A stretch of DNA of 55,392 bases from Bacteroidota bacterium (GTDB taxonomy: Bacteria > Bacteroidota > Bacteroidia > Bacteroidales > GCA-2711565): the NCBI GenBank assembly GCA_003353955.1, contig PIVJ01000010.1:1-55392 (forward strand). The letters run 5' to 3'. Within the stretch, counting starts at the first letter, position 1, and every line of letters begins with the position of its first letter. Positions 35,799 through 43,351 of the stretch are shown piece after piece. Under the pieces are notes generated by a model, which worked only from the letters and a program-made list of their open reading frames with translations, was not told where the DNA came from and ran no database searches. Made by a program: the position numbers and the translations under genes.

Positions 35799-36396
35799 TA
35801 TTTACTTTTATTTCGTTGATTCGTGTTACCTCTAACTGTTCTTCAGTCAATTTAACTTCTAAGGGATTAAAAAGCATAGCTGTGCAGAGGCAGCGTTTGT
35901 GATTCATCCGTTGGAGAATATCATAACCGGGACAGCTTTTACAACCTTTCCAGAATTCTGCATCTCTGGTTAACTCCTCAAAAACAACTGGACGATAACC
36001 TAATTTCGAATTAATATTCATCACTGTAGCATTCGAGGTAAGTCCAAAGATCTTTGACATGGGATGTTTTTTTTGAGACAATCGAAAAGCTGCTCTTTTT
36101 ATCTCCGTTGCTAAACCATAACCTTGAAATTTCTCTTTAACAATGAGCCCTGAATTCGCAACAAACTTAGTATGGCTCCATTCCTCGATATAACAAAATC
36201 CAGCAACTTCTTTATTATAAAAGGCAATTATTGCCTTTCCTGCAACTATCTTTTCATTCAAATATTCAGGTGTTCTCATTGCCAATGCAGCCCCTTCATT
36301 TAATGCAGCATTTGAGATCATATTCGAAATACACACTGCAAATATGCGATGCTCTTCGGTTGATGTTATGATTTCAAAATCTTCAATTTTATGCAT
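35788..36396 (-). CDS. GNAT acyltransferase, probable N-acylglutamate synthase of the arginine pathway
   Basis: From the ATG at 36396 the protein has 202 residues (MHKIEDFEIITSTEEHRIF). An ATG at 36450 adds 18 hydrophobic-looking residues, but the candidate ArgR palindrome at 36415 lies between the two, so the inner start is preferred. The GNAT fold is shown by AIIAFYNKEVAGFCYIEEW, the acyl-CoA loop VKEKFQGYGLATEIKRAAF and FGLTSNATVMNINSKLGYR. A cysteine-rich C-terminus (GCKSCPGYDIL, HKRCLCTAM) could bind metal. First gene of the arginine operon, overlapping argG by 11 bases. In Bacteroides an equivalent gene before argG has been reported to make N-succinylglutamate; by position and fold this one should do the first step too (acetyl or succinyl donor unknown). 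Confidence 0.75.
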   Translation of the reverse strand: MHKIEDFEIITSTEEHRIFAVCISNMISNAALNEGAALAMRTPEYLNEKIVAGKAIIAFYNKEVAGFCYIEEWSHTKFVANSGLIVKEKFQGYGLATEIKRAAFRLSQKKHPMSKIFGLTSNATVMNINSKLGYRPVVFEELTRDAEFWKGCKSCPGYDILQRMNHKRCLCTAMLFNPLEVKLTEEQLEVTRINEIKVNNVK

Positions 36397-36413
36397 ATTC
36401 AAATAATTTATAA

Positions 36414-36503
36414 TACATATATATGTGATTAATTGTGTTTTTATGCGCAAAGAACTAATTTTTTACATTTATATGCAAGTTTTTTTACATATATTTTCAT
36501 AAT
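36414..36503. promoter_or_regulatory. Candidate ArgR operator region of the arginine operon
   Basis: A perfect 12-base palindrome ACATATATATGT lies at 36415-36426, and similar half-sites (ACAT..ATGCA at 36467-36476, TACATATATTTTCAT at 36486-36500) follow within 80 bases upstream of the first gene. ARG boxes in other bacteria are AT-rich imperfect palindromes in pairs. Assigned by location and symmetry only; the Bacteroidota ArgR motif was not compared. Confidence 0.35.
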
Positions 36504-36635
36504 ACAAAATACATCAGTAAGATAACTCAGAGCAACTAACTGATTAACTTTACCTTAAATAAGACAAAGCATGATAAGGGTTTTGGAATATTTATTAATG
36601 GAATGACATTAAGAATTAGGCCTGACCTAAATCAG

Positions 36636-36893
36636 CTATTCTTGGTTTTCATTTGATATTGAATCTAAATAAAGTTGGAATTTCTCCCTATTATTGCTTG
36701 ATTCATTCAGTGCAACAAAAATAGTATCCCTGCCAACTATTGTGCCACTGACTAAATGGGAAGGATGATTATCCATTAATACGGGGCTAATTGAGCTGAC
36801 GTAGCTGGCAAGTGTTTTTATGATGGCTATATTTCCCGTAAATTCGAGCGATTGAAATCCCCTTTCGTCTAATTTTATTTCAGGTCTAATTGC
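36636..36893 (-). pseudogene. argR: Remnant of a second argR (C-terminal domain)
   Basis: On the minus strand the frame ending at the TAG 36638-36636 reads AIRPEIKLDERGFQSLEFTG, then NIAIIKTLASYVSSISPVLM, DNHPSHLVSGTIVGRDTIFV and an altered tail. It aligns along its whole length with the C-terminal half of the argR at 31700 (GFQSIDFSGNLVVLKTLPGY..., IIDNHEHKMIVGCVAGDDTI). A TAA (36896-36894) stands just before it, and no start codon precedes the homology. Upstream, possible traces of the preceding strands (SYLMLGS, then EERKNK) appear in other frames, which suggests two frameshifts; no winged helix is found. It lies in the 583-base gap between the arginine operon and the SDR gene; the remainder of that gap shows nothing else. 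Confidence 0.75.
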
Positions 36894-37033
36894 TTATTCT
36901 TTCTTTCCTCAAGAACCAAGCATTAAATATGAGGTTGAAAAATCTAAGCAAATCGCATGTTTTTATTAACCGAACTCAGGTTTATCGTTTATAAGTAATG
37001 ATTTTAACAAGGAAAATATGCTGTATTTGTTAT

Positions 37034-37795
37034 TTAGGTTCTTAGATAGGAAGCTCCATTAACATCTAAAATACAACCTGTCATAAACTCGTTTCCAGAG
37101 GCCAGAAGTAATACTGCCTGAGCAATTTCTTGTGGTTGTGCAATCCTGCGAAATGGACTTTGGTCTTTAATATCCTGAGCATTGGGTCCTTCCATTCCTT
37201 CGGTAGCCATATCCGTATCAACCCAGCCCGGGGCAATTGAATATACCAGTACTTTACTTGGTGCCAGCGCCTTTGCCAATGATTGCCCGAAAGAATTCAA
37301 TCCTGCTTTACTGGCTCCATAGGCTGGAGATGTTGGCTCGCCACGAAATGCACCTCGAGATGTAATATTTATAATTATTCCTCCTCCATTTTTAATCATA
37401 TTTTTTGATGTCAGAAATGATACATTAGCAACCCCATTTAAATTCGTATTAATTGTTCTGCTAAATGAATTAACCCAATCATCATAATCCATACCGGCGA
37501 TATCTATCTCTTCATAAATGCCTGCATTATTAACCACAATATCTATACGACCGATTTTTTTGATCAGTTCTTCAACCATCGTATTTACAGACTCAGGATT
37601 GGCAATATCTGCTTGTACAGCGAAATGCCCACTCCCATCCAAAGAATTAATTAAAGCATCCGCCTTTTCCTTATTTTTATGATAATGCGCAATAACCTTT
37701 GCTCCTGACTCGGAAAAGAGTTTTGCGATGGCGGTACCGATTCCACGTGAAGCTCCTGTCACTAACACATACTTATTATCAAATCTGATTTCCAT
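37034..37795 (-). CDS. Short-chain dehydrogenase/reductase (FabG-like)
   Basis: A 253-residue classical SDR. Motifs: cofactor site VTGASRGIGTAIAKLF at residues 12-27, the NNAG motif in VNNAGIYEEIDIAG near residue 90, catalytic serine in INITSRGAF near residue 145, and YGASKAG (Tyr/Lys) near residue 158. FabG-like 3-oxoacyl-ACP reductases and sugar/polyol dehydrogenases both look like this; with no fab genes near, the substrate is open. It stands 18 bases behind a dapA-family remnant, a pair often seen in sugar-acid catabolism, so it may be the surviving part of such an operon. Confidence 0.87.
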   Translation of the reverse strand: MEIRFDNKYVLVTGASRGIGTAIAKLFSESGAKVIAHYHKNKEKADALINSLDGSGHFAVQADIANPESVNTMVEELIKKIGRIDIVVNNAGIYEEIDIAGMDYDDWVNSFSRTINTNLNGVANVSFLTSKNMIKNGGGIIINITSRGAFRGEPTSPAYGASKAGLNSFGQSLAKALAPSKVLVYSIAPGWVDTDMATEGMEGPNAQDIKDQSPFRRIAQPQEIAQAVLLLASGNEFMTGCILDVNGASYLRT

Positions 37796-37813
37796 GTTAT
37801 CGATTTTTAAAGG

Positions 37814-38107
37814 CTAAATTATTTGAACTCCCTGATTACTAGTTGTTGTTTTATACACCATTATAAGATATGGATTATTGTTAAATCCATGCTGCATAAT
37901 ATCCGCAATCTCATCAATATTATTATGGCTGTAAAGGGTGACAACAGACGATCCTCCACCACTAATCTGACAGCCGTATGCACCTGTATCCACCTGTCGT
38001 TTAACCAATAATCTTAATCCTTCTTCATCCAAGCTATAATCGGACAGGAAAGGAGTAACTAATAAAGTATAAGCACCTTTTTTCATTTTAAACCTTGTTT
38101 TAAACAA
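37814..38107 (-). pseudogene. N-terminal remnant of a dihydrodipicolinate synthase/NAL-family aldolase
   Basis: A 97-residue frame (or 90 from the inner ATG at 38086). KKGAYTLLVTPFLSDYSLDEEGLRLLVKRQVDTGAYGC aligns with the first strands and helix of the DapA/N-acetylneuraminate-lyase TIM barrel; the usual GTTGE loop reads SGGGSS here. The family has about 300 residues; after about residue 80 the homology stops and the frame ends in an unrelated tail (KTTTSNQGVQII). The lysine that forms the Schiff base is absent. This is a 3'-truncated gene, probably by deletion reaching the following SDR. Confidence 0.6.
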
Positions 38108-38193
38108 ATGTCGGGATTAATCTGACTAGATCAAACAAGCAATAGCATTTTTAAATTGTCTATTACTTAGGGTCTCGAAATAATAAAATATAT

Positions 38194-39939
38194 CTAATAT
38201 ACTTGAGGTACACCTTCCTTACTCCAACCCCTCAATTCATAATATTCGCCAACTAATGATTTGAAGAATTCCCTATCGATTTTTTTGCCTTTCATAAAAC
38301 CGGCCAAGCTTTCTTCATCAAAAAAACGATCAGGAATCGTATCATCCTCAGCGGTTCTTCCATTTCTTAAGTTGTAGGTTCTGGCCAAATTGGTTAAATC
38401 AGCTCCAATTGAAAGTAAGCTATCTGCATCATGATTAGAGCCGGTAGCTGCATTTAGTATTTCAGCCAGGCGATCTAATCCCATGGGAACAAAATCACAT
38501 ATAACCAGGCAGTTCCTGACATTCACTGTATCCAAACTTTCTGTAATGGTAGCAGGAATATCTTCAATCTTGAATTCCGGTCCCATCTCTTGTTCTGTTA
38601 TCCAGGATCGGGTGTGGGATGCAAAATCTGCAACCGCCAACACCACAGCCATCGTTAAACAGCCTTTTGGATTTACACCCGAATGCTCCATACCAAAAGT
38701 ATTGATCGCAAAAGCCTCACTACCCTGACCAATTTTTCGTGCTGCATCGCGTGTTCCATCCGCAAATAGTTTTCCAATACCATCTCTGAACGCAATCATA
38801 TTAATGAACTTGCGTTGTTCTAGGGCATTGCCCCATTCCATTTTCAGACCATCCCATTGCTCCAACAATTCTTTTTCATAACACTCCATCGCAAAAGAAC
38901 AAGTTACACCAACACTAATCGTATCTAGACCTAAATCGTTGCACAATTCATTCGCCCAGGAAATATCTTTTATGCTGTTAACCAAACTCCCTGAGCCCAA
39001 ATAGGCGGCCGTTTCATATTCGGGACCTTCAATTTCATGATTATCCCAACGAGCCCATTTCGAACATCTGATATCACAATTATAACAAGAAGTATCTTTC
39101 CAGTTTAACTCTTCACGCGCTGCTTCGGAACTAATCTTTTCAAAGTCGTCAAACACAACTTCCTTAAAATTCTTGGTTGGAAGAAATTCGTATTCCTGAG
39201 CACTACGAATACATTTCATCGTTCCTTTGACCCTTCGGAATTTAATTTCATCCTGAACTAAAATATCTTTGGTGATTCTTTTATTGGTCGCTAAAAATAA
39301 GTTCTCATCAAAATATTGAATGGGAGTATTTCCATCAACAACAATAGCTTTCAGGTTTTTAGAACCCATAACTGCACCTGCGCCACCACGCCCGAATTGA
39401 CGATGTTTATCAACCCCGATACATGCCATTTTTGATAAATTTTCTCCTGCTTGTCCAATGGCAGCTATTCTGGGATCAATCCCTTGATGGCGTTCAATTA
39501 ACAAATCATTGGTTTCAAAAATTCCCTTTCCCCATAAATCAGATGCATCTTCAATTACAATCTCATTTTCAGTAATCACCAGATAAACCGGTTTATCACT
39601 TTTTCCGCTGATAACCAAATAATCATATCCGGCTCTTTTTAATGCCGGGCCAAAATTACCGCCACAATGAGAATCCAATAATGAATTTGTGAGGGGTGAT
39701 TTTGTAACCAATGTCGTCCTTGCAGATGTCTGCACCTTTGTTCCGGTAAAAGGGCCATTCGCAAAAATGAGTGGATTGTTGGGACTGAAGATTTCTGGTT
39801 TAGCAGCTATTTGCTCCATCAAAGCAAAACCTAAGCCCTTTCCTCCAATATATTTCTTTAATAATGATTTATCCGATCCTTTCTCTTCTGCCTTCAAGCT
39901 TGTTAAATCGACATAAACACATTTATTTGTGTACGACAT
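38194..39939 (-). CDS. Aldehyde:ferredoxin oxidoreductase family protein (tungsten/molybdopterin)
   Basis: A 581-residue AOR-family enzyme, oxygen-sensitive in known members, which interconverts aldehydes and acids with ferredoxin. The N-terminal pterin-binding domain (KYIGGKGLGFALM near residue 30, NPLIFANGPFTGTKVQTSAR) and the second half are complete. The [4Fe-4S] ligands are present as CYNCDIRC near residues 286-293 plus a C-terminal cysteine in NCLVICDF near residue 480. The conserved GRGGAGAVMGSKNLKAI segment around residue 182 is the family's best hallmark. It lies 20 bases behind homoserine dehydrogenase on the same strand, so it may act on an aldehyde or acid from amino-acid breakdown. 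No dedicated ferredoxin or pterin-assembly gene is near. Confidence 0.9.
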   Translation of the reverse strand: MSYTNKCVYVDLTSLKAEEKGSDKSLLKKYIGGKGLGFALMEQIAAKPEIFSPNNPLIFANGPFTGTKVQTSARTTLVTKSPLTNSLLDSHCGGNFGPALKRAGYDYLVISGKSDKPVYLVITENEIVIEDASDLWGKGIFETNDLLIERHQGIDPRIAAIGQAGENLSKMACIGVDKHRQFGRGGAGAVMGSKNLKAIVVDGNTPIQYFDENLFLATNKRITKDILVQDEIKFRRVKGTMKCIRSAQEYEFLPTKNFKEVVFDDFEKISSEAAREELNWKDTSCYNCDIRCSKWARWDNHEIEGPEYETAAYLGSGSLVNSIKDISWANELCNDLGLDTISVGVTCSFAMECYEKELLEQWDGLKMEWGNALEQRKFINMIAFRDGIGKLFADGTRDAARKIGQGSEAFAINTFGMEHSGVNPKGCLTMAVVLAVADFASHTRSWITEQEMGPEFKIEDIPATITESLDTVNVRNCLVICDFVPMGLDRLAEILNAATGSNHDADSLLSIGADLTNLARTYNLRNGRTAEDDTIPDRFFDEESLAGFMKGKKIDREFFKSLVGEYYELRGWSKEGVPQVY

Positions 39940-39959
39940 AGTTTATGTTAAATCCTTGT

Positions 39960-40979
39960 TTATTGACTTCTATGAATCGACAAGATATCGGTTAAGATCG
40001 AAAATCCTGTTTCAATTTTTCCTGCACCCGGACCAACGATGGTAATATCGCCAAGTAAGTCTGTAGTAAAAGTCAGTGCATTGGTGGCTCCCATGACACC
40101 GGCTAATGGGTGTGACAAATCAACCATCTCAGGAGCTACACTTCCAATCACTTTTCCATCTTTCTTTTCAACCGAACCAATCAATTTCCAACGGGCATTC
40201 TGCTCTTTGGCTTTTTGGATATCTTCTAGTGTGATTTTAGTAATCCCTTCACAACTTACATCAGCAATTTTAATTCCGGCATTCATTACAATATTTGCCA
40301 AAATGGTAACTTTTCCTCTGGCATCAAATCCTTCGACATCGCCAGTTGGGTCTGCTTCTGCATATCCCAAATCCTGAGCAACTTTTAACACATCATCATA
40401 GGCCATTCCTTTTTCCATTTCCGACAACATATAATTGGTTGTACCATTCAATATTCCCCGAATTCTAGAAATTTCACAACCACCCAATGGCCCATCCGTC
40501 AAATTGATAATTGGCGTTCCGGCTACTACCGTTCCTTCAATCATAAATTTTACATTATTCTCATCAGCCAATTTTTTCATCTCAGGATAAAACAAAGCCG
40601 CCGGACCTTTATTGCTTGTAACAATATGTTTTCCGGTTGATAAAGCTGCCTTACAATGATCGATGGCCGGACCACCTGTTTGTAAATCGGTATATGTTAA
40701 TTCACACACAATATCAGCATTGCACTCTTTAATCAAACTTACCGTATCCAATTCACTCAAATCTTTTGTGAACTTCTGCTTTGCATTGGCTTGTTCAAGC
40801 ATTAAATCAATATCCAATCCATTGGGATTGTACACATTTCCATATGCAAAATCTGCAACAGCTACAACTTCATAATCGAAATCATAACTATTATTTAAAC
40901 GTTGTGATTTATCCTTCAGAATTTCACATAATCCTTTACCTACGGTTCCAAATCCAATTAGGGTTAACTTCTGTTTCAT
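39960..40979 (-). CDS. hom: Homoserine dehydrogenase, single-domain (no ACT)
   Basis: A 339-residue NAD(P)-dependent enzyme for homoserine and aspartate semialdehyde. NAD site GFGTVGKGLCEIL at residues 9-21; catalytic-domain features TSNKGPAALFYPEMKKLA, the GTVVAGTPIINL segment and ILNGTTNYMLSEM near residue 175, and the active-site region ADPTGDVEGFDARGKV. The regulatory ACT domain found in many biosynthetic enzymes is absent, and there is no aspartokinase fusion or thr genes beside it. Placed between a PLP lyase and an AOR in a leftward group under a divergent Lrp regulator, it may be catabolic (homoserine to aspartate semialdehyde), but a biosynthetic role is equally possible. Confidence 0.93.
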   Translation of the reverse strand: MKQKLTLIGFGTVGKGLCEILKDKSQRLNNSYDFDYEVVAVADFAYGNVYNPNGLDIDLMLEQANAKQKFTKDLSELDTVSLIKECNADIVCELTYTDLQTGGPAIDHCKAALSTGKHIVTSNKGPAALFYPEMKKLADENNVKFMIEGTVVAGTPIINLTDGPLGGCEISRIRGILNGTTNYMLSEMEKGMAYDDVLKVAQDLGYAEADPTGDVEGFDARGKVTILANIVMNAGIKIADVSCEGITKITLEDIQKAKEQNARWKLIGSVEKKDGKVIGSVAPEMVDLSHPLAGVMGATNALTFTTDLLGDITIVGPGAGKIETGFSILTDILSIHRSQ

Positions 40980-41079
40980 ATCAATTAATTTTTATTATTC
41001 GTGTGTAAGTATTAATTTTTTTGAAAGGGCTGCATAGTCTATAATCACCTGAATACCAAAATATAACAACACACTTATA

Positions 41080-42546
41080 TTATCTTCTTAGTGTGGCCGA
41101 TGATGCACCTCCCGCTGAATATTCCGGAGAAGTCCGAACTACTTTTTTACCATCTATTACCGCCAATGCTTGCTCCAAATCTGCTATAATATCATCAGGA
41201 TGTTCACCGCCTACACACAATCTGATCAGCGTGGTTGGAATGTCAGCCATTTTTCGGGCTTCTTCACCTTGTTGCTGATGTGTTGAAATGGAAGGAATGG
41301 TAGCTACTGTTTTTATTCGTCCCAAATCAGTGGCACGCCAAATTCGCTGGAAGGCATCGAATACATCTCTTGTATCTTGTACACTTCCCTTAATTCTGAG
41401 TGACATCAAATGACCATATCGATTTACTTTTTTATTATACAAATCATCGTGTTCCGAATCAACAAGCAGCATGTATTTGCTGGCTAATTCATGTAAGGGA
41501 TGAGACTCAAGTCCTAAATAATCTACTTGCTCAATATGTTTGTGATTTTGTAAATGCTTGGCAATTTTCATAGTACTCCGACTCATCAAATCAACTTTCG
41601 AGCGCAAGGTACGAATATCGTTTAAGGCTAAAATTGCATTCATGGGAGAAATATTCGGGCCATTATCTCGATTCGGCAATGCTTTAAGATACAATCCAAA
41701 ATCAGCCTTTAGCATCGGATTATCAATCTTTAAATCCAGGTTTTTACGAGCAATTACTGCTCCCGAAACACCAAAACCGCTACTACTCAAAGTTTTTGTT
41801 ACCGACTGAATTACAATATCTGCCCCCCATGTTAAGGGACGAATTAATGCCGGGGTTCCAACAGTGTTATCAATAATTAATGGAAGTCCATACTTATGAG
41901 CTACAGCTGCCACTTTTTCTAAATCGAAGAAAGTCTGGCTCGGGTTACTCGGCATTTCTCCATATAAGAAGCGGGTATTCTCGTCAATCAATTTTTCCCA
42001 CTCGTCAACATCGTGAGACTTTACAACTTTTCGCCACTCAATATTCTTCTCTTTATCCTTACGACTGGCAAATTGTTGGTGTGTTCCACCATAAACCTGA
42101 CAATTAGCCACAAAGTTCATCGGTGATTCAGGTCGTTTAGGATCAATATTTAAAAATGGATCAAGGGCACTAAAAATTGCTGCCATGCCGGAGGAAGTTG
42201 CGCAACAACTGGCCTCGATTTCGCTTCCATAAGTTTCGAGCATAGACAATACGCCTTCCAAGTAATACATTGATGGATTTCCGATTCGTGAATAACACCA
42301 TGTTGGGATTTGATAACTCAAGGCTGCCTCCATTTCATCGGAATCGCGATAGGCTTGAGAAGATGACATGTAAATAGGCTCAATGATTGATCCCTGATTA
42401 AAATCCAGTGCCTCTTGCATAGAATAAATTCCATGAACTGCAATGGTGTCAAAACGACATTTTTTCATTTCTTTTTTATATTCGTCATGCCATTTCGCTG
42501 ATCGTTGTGCCGCATCGATATAATGGTTTATTCCTGAAGAATCCAT
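41080..42546 (-). CDS. Cys/Met metabolism PLP enzyme (methionine gamma-lyase or cystathionine gamma-synthase type)
   Basis: A 488-residue fold-type I PLP enzyme of the trans-sulfuration family. Visible: RIGNPSMYYLEGVLSMLE (cf. RxGNPT), ATSSGMAAIFSAL, PLIIDNTVGTPALIRPLTWG, and the PLP lysine in IVIQSVTKTLSSSGFGVSG near residue 249. It is about 90 residues longer than ordinary family members (near 390-400), with a 55-residue N-terminal extension and inserts around residue 170 and 300. The family covers gamma-synthases, gamma-lyases and O-acylhomoserine sulfhydrylases that can barely be told apart by eye. Divergent from an Lrp/AsnC regulator with 178 bases between start codons. Confidence 0.87.
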   Translation of the reverse strand: MDSSGINHYIDAAQRSAKWHDEYKKEMKKCRFDTIAVHGIYSMQEALDFNQGSIIEPIYMSSSQAYRDSDEMEAALSYQIPTWCYSRIGNPSMYYLEGVLSMLETYGSEIEASCCATSSGMAAIFSALDPFLNIDPKRPESPMNFVANCQVYGGTHQQFASRKDKEKNIEWRKVVKSHDVDEWEKLIDENTRFLYGEMPSNPSQTFFDLEKVAAVAHKYGLPLIIDNTVGTPALIRPLTWGADIVIQSVTKTLSSSGFGVSGAVIARKNLDLKIDNPMLKADFGLYLKALPNRDNGPNISPMNAILALNDIRTLRSKVDLMSRSTMKIAKHLQNHKHIEQVDYLGLESHPLHELASKYMLLVDSEHDDLYNKKVNRYGHLMSLRIKGSVQDTRDVFDAFQRIWRATDLGRIKTVATIPSISTHQQQGEEARKMADIPTTLIRLCVGGEHPDDIIADLEQALAVIDGKKVVRTSPEYSAGGASSATLRR

Positions 42547-42595
42547 AGGTTGGTTTAAGTTAAAATTATTGGTTTTTAAATAAAATACAGTAATA

Positions 42596-42603
42596 CAAAT
42601 TTA
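42596..42603 (-). promoter_or_regulatory. Candidate -7 box for the PLP lyase gene
   Basis: TAAATTTG on the minus strand, a full match to TAnnTTTG, about 50 bases before the ATG at 42546. It stands back to back with the lrp box at 42681. Confidence 0.4.
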
Positions 42604-42680
42604 ACGAATTTTACATCTATTCTCATTATCTGCTTATACATTCTTCTTAAATATTAATATCTTTTTGAAAATTATAAGCA

Positions 42681-42688
42681 TATATTTG
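42681..42688 (+). promoter_or_regulatory. Candidate -7 box for the Lrp-type regulator gene
   Basis: TATATTTG, a full TAnnTTTG match, 37 bases before the ATG at 42725. It lies downstream of an alternative ATG at 42665, which argues against that start. Confidence 0.45.
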
Positions 42689-42724
42689 TATTTTTACAAA
42701 TATTATAAAAAATGTTTATCTAAA

Positions 42725-43198
42725 ATGAGCACCATCTTTCATATTGATAGTTTAGATCGGCGAATATTAAAAATACTAACAGAAAATGCCCGAACCCCCT
42801 ACCTTGAAGTAGCACGTTTGTGTAATGTATCCGGAGCTGCTATTCATCAACGTATTCAGCGTTTGATTGAGGAAGGAGTGATTATAGGTTCACAATTCAA
42901 CATTAGCCCAAAAGGTATGGGCTATTCAACCTGTGCTTACATTGGATTGCAGGTAAACCTCACATCTGCTAGCACACATCAGGATGTGTTTGAGAAGATT
43001 AATAAAATCTCAAGAATCGTTGAATGCCATCATATTACAGGTAAATTTTCTTTACTCATTAAAATTTTTGCTAAAGACAACGAAGACTTAAAACGTATTA
43101 TCGTTGAAGAAATCCAATCGATCATTGAAATTACCTCCACGGAAACATTTTTATCTTTACAAGAAGGTTTCTCAAGGCAATTGCCAGTAGAAGAATAA
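42725..43198 (+). CDS. Lrp/AsnC family transcriptional regulator
   Basis: From the ATG at 42725 it has 157 residues; a frame start at 42665 would add 20 non-conserved residues and include the -7 box, so it is rejected. The N-terminal helix-turn-helix is typical (DSLDRRILKILTENARTPYL, then EVARLCNVSGAAIHQRIQRL and EEGVIIG), followed by a RAM/ligand-binding domain (YIGLQVNLTSAS, IVECHHITGKFSLLIKIFAK). Lrp-type regulators sense amino acids. Gene position, divergent from the PLP lyase > hom > AOR group, makes this its likely regulator, with methionine or a related amino acid as the likely effector (inference). Confidence 0.92.
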   Translation: MSTIFHIDSLDRRILKILTENARTPYLEVARLCNVSGAAIHQRIQRLIEEGVIIGSQFNISPKGMGYSTCAYIGLQVNLTSASTHQDVFEKINKISRIVECHHITGKFSLLIKIFAKDNEDLKRIIVEEIQSIIEITSTETFLSLQEGFSRQLPVEE

Positions 43199-43351
43199 TG
43201 CGGAATTAGCCGCTTTTCACTTAGTCAATTAGTAGTTGTTATCAGAATCATATCCAATATTAGTATCTTGAATTTAGTGTTGTGAGCTTGTATATTGAAT
43301 CACAATATTTATTATTTTTACAATTTATAATCAATCTAAGAAACATCATAA

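Noticed and set aside
36396-36450. Outer start codon of the GNAT gene
   Set aside because: The additional 18 residues are not GNAT-like, and the candidate ArgR palindrome lies within this stretch.
42547-42664. SAM riboswitch before the PLP lyase gene
   Set aside because: The 118-base leader is AT-rich without the four-way-junction core or a terminator stem.
42665-42724. Outer start codon of the Lrp-type gene
   Set aside because: The extension is unlike family members, and a full TAnnTTTG box lies inside it.
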